Below, piece after piece: positions 21,211-31,857 of a DNA stretch of 64,000 nt (position 1 is the stretch's first letter; each line of letters opens with the position of its first letter). The notes beneath the pieces were generated by a model that had not been told where the DNA came from, searched no databases, and worked only from the letters and a program-made list of their open reading frames with translations. The position numbers and the translations under genes are program-made. This stretch comes from Tillus elongatus (Eukaryota > Arthropoda > Insecta > Coleoptera > Cleridae): contig OZ023268.1 in assembly GCA_964006375.1 (NCBI GenBank), forward strand, positions 85,670,858-85,734,857, given 5' to 3'.

Positions 21211-21894
21211 CGTCAAAAGAAAATTGAATTTATTTATACGCATTCGTGACAAATATAAATAAAAATCCGTTGTTATGTTAGTGGATTTTGATAAAAAAAA
21301 TACAGCGTCTTTGGCCACTTCAGATTTACATTTACTCTTAGCTATAGTGGTCATAGATAGCTTAGCACCTTTCTCCCTGTATTTACCTTACTTGGTATCT
21401 TGTCATTTATTTTGCGATTGCTTAAAAACAGTTACTTGTTCCACTTTATTTATCAAACACCATAACTTTAGTCATCTCTGCGTTCACACGTAGATTCATT
21501 TTATTTGTTACTGTCATCAGTCTTCCTAACACATACTGCATTTTCGCTTTAGATTCATTAAGTAGTACTGCATAATCAGCATACAGTAACACGTTTACCT
21601 TAGTTACACTCATTCTTATGCATTCCGTCTCCAAGCAAATTTCTCTTATACATTTGTCCATGAGTATGTTGAATAACCATGGAGGCATCGCACATCCTTG
21701 TTTGACACCCTGTTAAATTATAAAATAGTCAGTGGGTATTCCATTAGTTCTCACAATGCTCTATTGCCACAGTACAGAGATTTAATAAATCGAATTACCT
21801 AATCATCCGCAACATATTCTTTCAAAATGCTCCACAGCTTCTGTCTGGCTACACAGTATCGTACGCATTTTCAAAGACTAGAAACGGGCGATAT

Positions 21895-24170
21895 TTATTT
21901 ATTTATTTATTTATGTATTCATACATCATCCAACAGCTTAAAAGCCAAATTAAGGATGGGCCAATACACAAAACATAATAACTAACAACAATCAAGCTAA
22001 CAATACAAAAAAAGAGTCACAAATTAGATCGCTTTGAAAAACATTTTTATCTCTTATATGTTACATGAGAAGATATCTAGGCGGTCCTGCAGTACAGAGT
22101 AATCATTGCACATCTGGTAAATTGGAGACGATCGCAGCAATCGTGTACGAGCAGTCGGGAGATAGAATGTGCCTGGAAAACGTGCTGCAATACGAGGCAC
22201 ATTGAAATTAAGTTGCTGAAGCAGACTAGGGCAGTCGAACACAGAATTAACCAGTTTATATAAAAATATAATGAAACTGCACTGCCTGTGCATCGACAGA
22301 CTCTGCAGACTAAAGCGAAGAAGTAAACTTTCCCGAGGAAAACCAATAGACGGATATCGACCATCCTCACAAAAGCTAAGAAATTTTAGAAATTTCCTTT
22401 GCACTGATTCCAGGCTTGCCACATGTATCTCATAAGTGGGAGCCCACACAACTGAGTCATATTCAAGTCGGGACCTAACCAAACAGCTAAAGAGCAGGAG
22501 GAGGGTGTCAGTCTGTGAGAAATTTTTGCTGTTTCTTATCAGAAACCCTAGAGTTTTGTAAGCAGAACTGACAGTCTGCTCATAGTGTGGTTTAAAAGAT
22601 AGAGTACCATCAAAAACAATTCCAAGGTCCCTAACTGACCCGGGGCGGTCAAGTTATATTGTACCCGAAAGTGATTGCGTGCTTATTTCAAGTAAAGGTC
22701 ACCACACAACACTTGGAAACATTCACAGAAAGACCGCTCCGACAACACCATTCATCAAGGATCTGAAGACAGTTCTGGAGCCGCAAACAGTCATCAACAC
22801 TCGAAATATTATTTGCGAAAATCTTAATATCGTCTGCATACATTAAAAAAGGAACATGTAAAACATGTTTAACTGGGTCAATAATTATATTAAACAGTAA
22901 TGGACCGAGTATGGAACCCTGCGGCACTCCCGAAGTTACGTGATAGGTGTTAGATTTGAAGCCCCCAACCTCAACAAATTGTCTCCTTCCATCCAGGTAA
23001 GATCTGAACAAGTCAAGCAAGCCCTCGGAGAATCCGATAGCCATCATCCTGTCAATTAGAACAGAGTGATTTAGACAATCGAAAGCCTTAGATAGATCAG
23101 TATACACAACATCAACCTGTGAAGAGCGGTCAAGAGCGGACGCAACGAACTGTGTAACGTCAACTAAATTCGTTACAGTCGATTTACCTGGAATGAAACC
23201 ATGCTGAGAAATAGAGAGTATGTTTTTGATGTGAAACAGTATTCGCTGAAAAAGGCAGGCCTCGAAAATCTCACAGAAGACACATAGTATGGCTATTGGT
23301 CGATAGTTTGATGGATCCCCACTATCCCCCGCCTTGAAGACAGGGAAACCCCGTGACAGCTTCCAAATCGCGGGGAATGTTCCAGATCTAAGAATCAGTT
23401 TAAAAATTGTCTTAAGTGGAGCCAGGAAGCATATAAGCAGTCGCGCACCAAGAAACCAGGAACCAGATCAGGTCCACAGGACATGTTAGCCTTAATTCTC
23501 TTAGCGGCTGTAATAATTTCGTCATCAATAAAGAACATTGTGATGTCACCCGAAGCCAGACTGGCGGCTGTAGGCGATGAGGTGGGGGTGGAACCAGAAC
23601 ATCCCGCGAAATAAGAAGCAAAACTGTCAGCTGCCTGTTGCTGGTTAGATGAATTCCCAATAGAAAAGTTTTGACGGCGTCGAGAAGAGCAGTTCCAGAA
23701 TTTTTTAGGATTAGACCTAATCTATCTTTCAACCCTCTGAAAGTAGTTTACTCGAGAAAGATAAATGTTTCTCTTAAGTTTTTGTCTCAGCTCCCTAAAT
23801 CTATCCAGAAACTCCACATTTCCAGACTTCTTAAACTTACACCATAATGAATATTTATATTTGATACTAACCTCAATTTCTTTAGAAAACCACGGGGGGT
23901 ACCTATTACATGCTCTTGGAGCATTCATGGGAACATACAGATCAAATAAGTCGTAAATTCTGGAATAGAAAAAGTCAAGCATAGAATCGACATCCTGAAG
24001 CCCATCCATGCCATCCCAGCACAAGCCGCCGAGCTCCACATACAATCTGACAAAATCACATTTTCGAAAATTATATGACCTTTGCCTAGTGTCACCAGCA
24101 GGGGAAGAGATCACTGAACCACTGAGAGAAAACTCTATGGTTAAGGCGGGATGATGACGATCAGGAATCA
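21895..24170 (-). mobile_element. LINE (Jockey/CR1-like), 5'-truncated in the endonuclease
   Basis: CGATAT is repeated directly at 21889-21894 and 24171-24176, which fixes the insertion. The minus strand starts at the end of the endonuclease (DRHHPALTIEFSLSG, the usual SDH position), passes through a linker, then the reverse transcriptase: TDLSKAFDCLNH, SGVPQGSILGPLLF, YADDIKIF. The C terminus matches the copy at 5612-6053. The tail is (AAAT)n at 21895-21915. Frame breaks near 23730, 23410, 23107 and 22680 and a stop after VVTFT inactivate it. It is 2,276 bp long. Confidence 0.9.
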
Positions 24171-24373
24171 CGATATACTCAAGCTTTTCACAACCACCTG
24201 CTGAAGTGAGTATCTATAGTTGATCAGTACAGCCTCTTCCTGTCATGATCCCACACTAAACATCCCAAATCTTTCCCGCAGTAAGTTGCCTCACTTGTTC
24301 TATTAATGCTCTCCCAAATGGCTTTCCCACAACACTTAAACTGCTCGGTAATTTTTGCAATCACTCTTGCTTA

Positions 24374-26017
24374 TATAAGGCTAGATGCATTTTCACGACA
24401 ATTAGAACCGCAGATCGGTTTCGCTCTAATTAGAGCTCGTCAGTACGGCATACTAATTGCAGCGAAAATACACCTGTAAAGTAATACGGCTATGGTAGAC
24501 AGCCTTAAAACACTAAGTGAGATATAAGACACGAAGCACGTGCCGCCACCTCGTTGCGGAACCAAGTAGTATGTTGTCACGGCAGCTCCAAATAACACAA
24601 AGTGTTAAAAAATAGAGACTGTATACAACCAACTAACAACTTAGTACATGGTCAGCCCTGGCCCATTTCTTCTCCAATATAGGGACAAAGTATGTAAGGC
24701 TAGATGTATTCTCACCACAATTAGAACCATAGACCGGTTTCGCTCTAATTAGAGCTCGTCAGTACGGCATACTAATTGCAGCGAAAATACACCTATAACA
24801 TAATACGGCTATGGTAGCCAGCCTTCCAACACTAATGCCCAGTTTTACAAAGCTCGATTAAATATTTAACGACCGGTTAGTTAATCAGGGCTTCAAACGA
24901 CCAAACATAGCTTCAAAATATTTGGTTGTCATGGCAAGAATCTGAATTATAGTCTGTGATTGGTCGTCTAAATCCTTGATTAACTAACCGTCCGTTAAAT
25001 ATTTCATCAAGCTTTGTGAAACTGGGCATAAGTGTGCTATAAGACAGGAACCACGTGCCGCCACCTTGTGTGGGAACCAAGCAGCATGTTGTCACGACAG
25101 CTAGAAATAACACAAAGTGTTAAAAAATAGAGACTGCGTATACAACCAACAATTTAGTCAATTGTCAGCACTGGTCAATTTCTTCCCTAATATAGGGACA
25201 AAGTATGTAAGGCTAGATGCATTCTCACCACAATTAGAACCGCAGATCGGTTTCGGTCTATTTAGAGCTCGTCAGTACGGTATACTAATTGCAGCGAAAA
25301 TACACCTATAAAGTAATACGGCTATGGTAGCCAGTCTTCCAACACTAAGTGAGATATAATACACGAAGCACGTGCCGCCACCTTGTTGCTTAGTTAGTAT
25401 GCCGTACTGACGAGCTCTAATTAGAGCGAAACCGGTCTGCGGTTCTAATTGTGATTAGAATGCAACTAGCCTTACATACTTTGTCCCTATATTAGGGTAG
25501 AAAAGGGCCAAGGCTGACAATTTATTAAATTGTTAGTTGGTTGTATACAGTCTCTATTTTTTAACACTTTTTGTTACTTGGGGCTGCCGTGACAACATAC
25601 TACTTGGTTCCGCAACAAGGTGGCGGCACGTGCTTCGAGTCTTATATCTAACTTAGTGTTGGAAGGCTGGCTACCATAGCATTACTTTATAGGTGTATTT
25701 TCTTTATTTCTATTATTTATATTTATTTATAGGTGTATTTTCGCTGCAATTAGTATGCCGTACTGACGAGCTCCAATCAGAGCAAAACCGGTCTGCGGTT
25801 CTAATTGTGGTGAGAATGCATCTAGCCTTACATACTTTGTCCCTATATTAGGGTAGAAATGGGCGAGGGCTGACACTTGACTAAATTGTTAGTTGGTTGT
25901 ATATAGTCTCTATTTTTTAACACTTTTTTGTTATTTGGAGCTGCCGTGACAACATACTACTTGGTTCCGCAACGAGGTGACGGCACGTGCTTTGTGTCTT
26001 ATATCCCACTTAGTGTT
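24374..26017. repeat. Palindromic cluster of ~330-bp repeats with 12-bp flanking direct repeat
   Basis: At least two and a half units run forward (24376, 24695 and 25211 onward, each starting TAAGGCTAGATG) and two run inverted (about 25391-25740 and 25741-26012), turning over near 25388. The unit includes GAGCTCGTCAGTACGGCATA, ATTGCAGCGAAAATACACCT, GTGCCGCCACCTCGTTG and CCAAGTAGTATGTTGTCACG. The whole 1,644-bp block is flanked by CACTCTTGCTTA at 24362-24373 and 26018-26029, in the middle of an RTE-like LINE, so it arrived as one insertion. It has no coding capacity. A short TTTATTTCTATTATTTATAT junction (25704 on) separates the inverted units. Confidence 0.85.
24836..25028. mobile_element. 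PIF/Harbinger-type hairpin MITE, 193 bp
   Basis: TGCCCAGTTTTACAAAGC at the left pairs with GCTTTGTGAAACTGGGCA at the right, and inner arms (TAAATATTTAACGACCGGTT / AACCGTCCGTTAAATATTT) extend the palindrome. TAA flanks it on both sides (24833-24835 and 25029-25031), and removing element plus one TAA restores the ~330-bp repeat sequence ACACTAAGTG. A TAA duplication fits PIF/Harbinger. Confidence 0.88.
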
Positions 26018-26440
26018 CACTCTTGCTTACCTTTATACAAATCCACTATGCCAGCGTCCTTCCACTTCATTGGTACTTGACCTACTTTTATGTATACGTT
26101 AAACAGCTCACATAGACTCCCAGTCAAATTCGAGCATCCGTACTGTAGCATTTCTCCATTAATATAATCAACGCCCGCTGCTTTTTTGTTCTTTCATTTC
26201 AGGGCGCTATTTTAACTTAATACACAGTATCACATTCTACGCCTGACTTGCAATTGGCACAGAGTCTTAATGATTGTTATTGCTTCCATATAGTCCCTTA
26301 AAATATTCAGTTTTATTTACTGTTTCATTGTACCATGTATGATAGTGGTGTCAAACGCTTGGCGGGCTTGTGCCTTGTGTAGTTTAGTCGTGATTAACCA
26401 TTTCACGCGGTTGCATCGCGGATTTTGTGTGCGAACCTTT

Positions 26441-27455
26441 TATAAACACAACAATTCCTACACTATTGTTCAGCGTTTTTACGGGATTCATTTTAATTTA
26501 ACAACCATGCAACCATGAAAAATGTACCAAGTGTGCACTTAGTTTGGGCGCAAACAAGGACATCAACAACGAGCATGCATGTCGACCGGGTTTTCGTGTC
26601 TGTTATGAACGATCCCACTAAGATTGCACGTAGCTCCTCTAAATTTGGATAAATCCACGCTTTATCGCATTAATCGCAAAAATTGACATTTTCAACCTCA
26701 CAAAATTGTTGTTGCTTGATGATCTTGCTAAATGAGTCGGATTCTGCAGGACAATGAAACATCCTTTTAGGAACTTCAATAACATATTATGGTTTTCTGA
26801 TGAATCTAATTTTCACATCAACGCCTACGTTAAGAAACAAAATTGCAGATGTATCTGATAATCCATTGGAACTGGATCATAAACCATTACACTCGCCCAA
26901 ACTTGTCGTTTGGGCTGCCATATCAAGTGAAGGAATTATCGGCCCATACTTTTATGAGTATAATCTTGGTCACACTCAGGCCGTTTATTCTGAACGATAC
27001 TGCTATATGATTCGGACTTCTTTGGCACTAGAATTGCTAAACCACATTGTCTATAACCGCAACACATTTTGCCAGCAAGATGGAGCCACTTCCCACGTCA
27101 CAAAAGACTCATTAGCTACTCTTCACAAGTTATTCCCTGGAAGAGTAATTAGTCGCTGTGGAGACAACAACTGTCCAGCTAGGAGTCCCGATTTAACGCC
27201 TGCTACTTTTTTCCTATAGGCTTCTTAAAAAGTAATGCTTTCACCCATTACCACCCAACTTAAACGTTTTAAAACAAAGGATTGCAGACGAAATCAACGC
27301 TATTCCAAGGAGATGCTCCAGCGAGTGATCAAAAATTTCACTCCCTGTAGTGTGAAGGAGCTGAGGATGCGCATTTACAAATGGTTGTTTTTCATAAATA
27401 AAAATCTTAAAACTGCTGTGAAGGAGCTGAGGGTGCGCATTTACAAATTTTGAAA
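26441..27455 (+). mobile_element. IS630/mariner-like transposase remnant
   Basis: After a decayed helix-turn-helix region (DKSTLYRINRK near 26640-26680), the + strand encodes a DDE domain: WFSDESNFHINAYVKKQN (first Asp), HSPKLVVWAAISSEGIIG, then FCQQDGATSHVT (second Asp), and FPGRVISRCGDNN...RSPDLTPATFFL. Stops and frameshifts occur after KKQNCRC and after TFFL. Near the end, the segment encoding VKELRMRIYK is tandemly duplicated (27355-27390 and 27418-27450). Terminal repeats were not found. Confidence 0.8.
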
Positions 27456-27552
27456 AATCTAGAAACTGCGTTTTAATTTAACTGTAGTTAAAACAAGTTT
27501 GAACTGATCACAAACGAAAGACATTCTGAGACACCTTTACTATCCGACTTAC

Positions 27553-27727
27553 ATTTTTTTAGTTTCTCCCTTGCACAATTTCTTCTTTTGATGTATTTTC
27601 TCCAAACGTTCTGTATTTTAATCGCCATAAAGTTTTCATGCAAATTTTTTACCAGCGACAATTTTTCATAACCAGATTTGGTTAAGTAAATTATTTTTTC
27701 TGTTACATGTATTTTATCTTGCAGTAC
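27553..27727 (-). CDS. Unconventional myosin heavy chain, exon g (converter end and first IQ motif)
   Basis: The exon starts in phase 0 after ATTTAAG and ends one base into a codon at the strong donor T|GTAAGT. Its 58 codons begin VLQDKIHVTEKIIYLTKSGY, which corresponds to the converter and the GKTKVF strand of myosins (here LTKSGYEKL, divergent), and end in an IQ motif: AIKIQNVWRKYIKRRN. The IQ motif forms the lever arm by binding calmodulin or a light chain. It sits 50 bp from the previous exon (27778-27844); both splice-site phases agree with their partners. Confidence 0.88.
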
Positions 27728-27777
27728 CTTAAATACAGTGTTAAATTCTAAAGTTGCAGTAAATTTTTGTCATTTAC

Positions 27778-27844
27778 CTCTTTGAATTCTTCTAGGACAT
27801 CATGGATTGTTGTGAATTTTGAAATAAAATCTGCAGTTTCAAGT
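27778..27844 (-). CDS. Unconventional myosin heavy chain, exon f (converter)
   Basis: A 67-bp exon between acceptor TTTTATTTTCAG and donor GAG|GTAAAT on the minus strand. It gives the last base of a Val codon opened by the exon at 34740-34918 and 22 codons (LETADFISKFTTIHDVLEEF). Joined, the text reads YPIVLETADFISKF, the counterpart of the conserved converter string GFP.R....F..RY of myosins. It is too short to be noticed alone; identification depends on phase and on its neighbours. Confidence 0.85.
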
Positions 27845-27864
27845 CTGAAAATAAAAATTCAGTA

Positions 27865-28045
27865 CAGTAAAGTGAGGTGAAGTAAGCAGTTTTCAACTTT
27901 GGGAATCAATAGAACTTAAACAAAAAAAGTTTATTTTGAAAAAAGTATCTGGCCATTTTCACCTCTCGTGGGGTGAAGTTGACCGGATATATAATTTGCC
28001 CCTATAAGCGATCTTTATCTAAATTAAGGTAAAGTTGACCAGCGT
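27865..28045. repeat. Fragment with repeated GTGAAGTTGACC-like boxes
   Basis: Boxes GTGAGGTGAAGTAAGCAG, GGTGAAGTTGACCGG and GGTAAAGTTGACCAGC recur within 180 bp. They resemble the GGTAAGTTGACG terminal boxes of the pogo element at 16799-20189, so this may be the end of a related element. No transposase accompanies it. Confidence 0.45.
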
Positions 28046-28662
28046 AAATTGAAATACAATGCCGAAAACTTTATAAAAAAATACAACACAAAAATATACA
28101 GGCTGGTCACTTTTAACTGGCTCACTTTTGGGATCTAGCAAACCACGAGAGATACACAGTAGGTTAAATTACAAATAACGTGCGCCATTTTATGCTTATT
28201 CATAATCTGAAGACAAATTTTGAATATATTCTATCATTCCTGAAATATCCTGAAAAAAACTAACAACTTACATTTTATTATTTCTTTGATATCTAATAGG
28301 CATGTTATCAAATCGACTGTCGCTAAAATTGGTGGGTTTCCGTAACTGGTTACGAAATATCGAACAAATGGTTTACAATTTATTTAGACCTACTACATTT
28401 TAGGCTTCCATGGCCATCTTCTGTTTTTATTATGGGCGCCATATTGTATTTGTACACCATTAGATAGAGTAAAAATTACGAATCCAACTATGTATCACAC
28501 ATAAGTCATCTAATTCAGTTAACTACCTTTAAACCACGATAGAAAATTTAATAGAAACAAATAACCTTGCCATGGCGTGTCATATGGGTCTAGATACCTT
28601 CAACTCTCCAATTAAAATTTTATTGTCTCGGAATTAAATTACAGTGTTATAATTAAGTTCAG

Positions 28663-28862
28663 TGGTAATGACCTGCGCCTCTGGACCCAAGGGTCGTAGG
28701 TTCGATTCCCAGCAAAAATGTCAAATTATTTTTTAGTAAATACTGTAAATCAACTCCTCAAATTGAGTCATGAGATTGTGTTCAAGCAAGATGAATGCAT
28801 ATTCCGCCCTTCGGAGAGGGCGTAAAGGCCTCGGTCTCGCATACTACAGGATAGTTGGGTGA
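28663..28862 (+). mobile_element. tRNA-derived SINE inside the IS630-like element
   Basis: TTCAGTGGTAATGACCTGCG (A-box region) and GGTTCGATTCCC (a perfect B box) form a tRNA-like head, followed by TAGTAAATACTGTAAATCAA and ATTCCGCCCTTCGGAGAGGG. The 3' part (GGCCTCGGTC, GGATAGTTGGGTGAAACTGC) runs into the (AT)n tract at 28870-28945. It shares its body with the copies at 15861 and 52150. Confidence 0.85.
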
Positions 28863-28867
28863 AACTG

Positions 28868-28869
<2 letters not shown>

Positions 28870-28945
<76 letters not shown>
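28870..28945. repeat. (AT)n microsatellite at the SINE 3' end
   Basis: An uninterrupted AT run beginning directly at the end of the SINE (GAAACTGCTT|ATATAT). Confidence 0.98.
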
Positions 28946-28948
<3 letters not shown>

Positions 28949-30405
28949 CGATTGCGTCCAGAGAAATTTCTTTTTAGAAACGCTGAAACACGTCAATTTT
29001 AATATTTAGGGGGACATGTTTTGACATAAAACTCAACTTTGTCACATAAACCCCTTAAGGGTGGTGATAACAACCCTTATATTTTAAATAGGGAACATGC
29101 GTCGAGTGTTACATCAATTGAAAGCTCTTTCTTTTCTGAATTCAGCACACTAATTTTTTTGGAAGTTTTATTCACTGGTTTAAATATTATCCACAGTTGG
29201 AGTTGCAAGAACGTATTTCATTCATTGTGATAAGAAATGCACTAATTAGTCAATTTTTCGTTAAAAAAAAAACTAAAAAACAAAACCAAACGTTCAAAAA
29301 TGTTTATTCAGTTAAGTAAGTGTTCAAATTGTTGACCACTAGCTTCCATAAAAAAGTACAAATTTTGTCCAAAACGAGCTCTGACATTCTGGAGCATTTG
29401 TGGAGTTATTAGACGGCATTCTTCAACAATGCGTCGTCGTAATTCTTCCAGAGCCTCCGCTTCTGTTGCGTAAATTCTACTGCTTAAATGGTCCAATAGA
29501 AATAAGTCTAAAGGAGTTAAATCCGGTGATCTAGGGGACCACTCAATAGCACCTCTACGCCCAATCCATTGTCCTGAAAACTCTCTGCTCAAAAACTCCC
29601 TAACACGTTGTGAAAAATGCGGAGGAGCTCCATCTTGTTGAAACACTAATTGATTTTCTTGATATCGATCACAATTTTCAACAATGTCAATTAGTAGAGG
29701 GTAAACGATATCTTCTAGTAACTCCAAATACGTTTCGCCACTCAAAATGCCATCAAGAAAAATTGGTCTGATTAAACGGCCTCCAAAAATGCCAGTCCAG
29801 ACATTCAATTTCTGTGGAGTTTGAGTGTGGACTTCGTGAAAATTTCTTGGATTACTATCTGCCCAATAACGACAGTTATGACGATCGACTGTAGAGTTTA
29901 ATAAAAACGTACACTCGTCTGAAAAATATATTGGACAGAAAGTTCCAGTTATATAGCTATTCGTGTAGTCATAACTTCACAAAGCTCCAGCCGCCGATCA
30001 AAATCATCTTCATTCAGTTGTTGTACAAGATGAATTTTATACGGGTGAAATTTATGATGCTTCAATATTCGCTGAATAGTTCTTCTTTTGATGTTTGAAA
30101 CAGTGGCCAATTTTCTCAAACTCAAAATCTAGTAGGCATAGATAAATTTTAAGCTATCTGTTTGATAGCCTGTAGCCAGTTATAGAACTCTAGCGACATT
30201 AAATTTGATACTAAAAAAGATATCAATAAATAAGAATATGCAGTTTTTCAGTTATTTCAGTAACTATAAATTATATCTAGAATTCATCGTTTCCAGATAG
30301 TAAATAAGCATAAAATGGCGCAGGTTTTTTTGTGACGTAACCAACTCTGTATCTTGCATGATTTGGGAGATCCCAATAGTGACCCAGTTAAAAGTAACCA
30401 CCATG

Positions 30406-31857
30406 TATATTGATATGGCATAAAATAAAATATTAACTACTTAGCAACTCAATGTTTTCCTAAGTCTATAGGTTTATTTCAAAATGTAGAGAAAATACAA
30501 ATAACATTAAATTATAAGCTGAGAAGTCATGATAAAATAATAAAAAATACGCCTTCTGCCTGGCTCGGGTGATCGAAGAGGCTTAGCTTTGTCACACACC
30601 GGAACAGTGTCAGTCTTCACTATTTGGACACGCAAATTTCAGACCTTTCTGGTGGTTTAGAAACTTTACTTCTGCTTCTTACCCAGTTTCTAAAATTGTA
30701 ATAACATTTCCTAGATAATGTTTTACATTTTTATTCTAACAGTGTGCAACTAGCACCCCTGAACGTATTTCCAAATTTCGTTCCTGGGTTTCTTTATTGT
30801 TTTTGACTTCTGCATCATGATTTTCTGACTCTGTTGCTGTATTTTCAGATTCTGTTTCCCTGATGCTTTATAGTTCTGTATCGTCATCTTCTCATGCTTT
30901 GTTTCTAATGATTTTTTAATTGTGTCTCATCACTTTTCTGATTCTGATTCCACAAAATCCTGTGAACATATGTCGCAAAGTTCAAGAGGCACGTTCCGAC
31001 GAATTGCACTTTTTTGAAAAAAGAAACGATTGTAAACTAAAACTATTCCCTAGATAAAAAAAAATGAAACTATCATTATATCGACAACAAAGTAAAGCTA
31101 CAAAACAGTCCTGAACTCCCTTGTTTGGCATAATTAAATGCAGTGACCAGAAGCATCCGAATGTGCCCCGGTCTCTTTTACCATTACTATCCATAGCAAC
31201 CAGCACATAAATCGATACATTCTTTAATATTATGAAAGCAGTTGTCAGTTAAAAACGGCTTCCATCAACTTTTAAAAGCATTCAATGTATTAACAGTTTT
31301 TATTTCTTTGGGCAGCATCTTAAAATATAAACGACAAGCATAAAGTGCGCAATTTTTGTGGGTCATATGTTGACATTTGGGTAAATACATATTGTTTTTG
31401 TTTGTGTGGAATGACAAGGAACATCCTTATTTTTATAAGCTTGTTTTTCTGGTTAAACGTAAAAAACAAAATATTAATCACATATATCCCTGTCAGGGTT
31501 ATTGTTTATTTTGTGTTAAAGCTACATGATTCGCTGCACTGGACTTCAAAGACCAAGCGATTAATTCGCTTTCGTTCTGAAAAGTCTCTTATACGTCATT
31601 CTAGAGCTCTCGCACAAGTATGTTACAAGTTAATACGCTGTAGTCCAAAGAATAATAAACGTTGATAAGGGAAACTTCAGTTAACGTGCTTTTTAGCCTC
31701 ATTATGCAAAAGTAAGCTTTATTTAATTTAGTAGATATATTCTCTATCTGTGCGTCCCACGAAAGCCTGGCATTCATAAGGCAATCTAAAAACCCGGCAG
31801 GGTGGTTAGATCGATATCATAATCATTAAGTTTAAATGGGCATTCAACAGAAGGATT
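30406..31857. other. Myosin intron sequence, no exon seen
   Basis: A+T-rich. Frames of 74-106 codons near 30982-31206 and 31345-31665 have no recognisable domains, and their codon content looks random. No mobile element could be named. Confidence 0.45.

Larger units (their letters stand above)
21440..26340 (-). mobile_element. RTE-like LINE, split into three pieces by two later insertions
   Basis: Three minus-strand segments form one reverse transcriptase in order. 26340-26030 encodes AGVDYINGEMLQYGC and VGQVPMKWKDAGIVDLYKG. 24361-24177 encodes GKAFGRALIEQVRQLTAGKI and GRGCTDQL (one frameshift). 21888-21440 encodes RPFLVFENAYDTV, QGVKQGCAMPPWLFNILMDK and LLYADYAVLLNES. The YADD box is YADY and several stops are present, so it is dead. 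The pieces are separated by the LINE at 21895-24170 and the palindromic repeat cluster at 24374-26017. Family assignment rests on the sequence style of the RT motifs. Confidence 0.85.
28099..30405 (-). mobile_element. IS630/mariner-superfamily element with ~240-bp terminal inverted repeats
   Basis: The left end CAGGCTGGTCACTTTTAACT and the inverted right end CATGGTGGTTACTTTTAACT agree over about 240 bp with moderate divergence, and a TA dinucleotide flanks both sides (28097-28098, 30406-30407). The minus strand at 29808-29308 encodes the catalytic half of a transposase (MNVWTGIFGGRLIRPIF, VFQQDGAPPHFSQRV, WIGRRGAIEWSPRSPDLTPL, ending GQQFEHLL); the N-terminal half at about 29830-30120 is frameshifted. 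A SINE (28663-28862) and an AT tract (28870-28945) lie inside. It sits in a myosin intron. Confidence 0.88.

Noticed and set aside
31345..31665. 106-codon + strand frame
   Set aside because: No domain, no mobile-element similarity that I can name, and no splice-site support.
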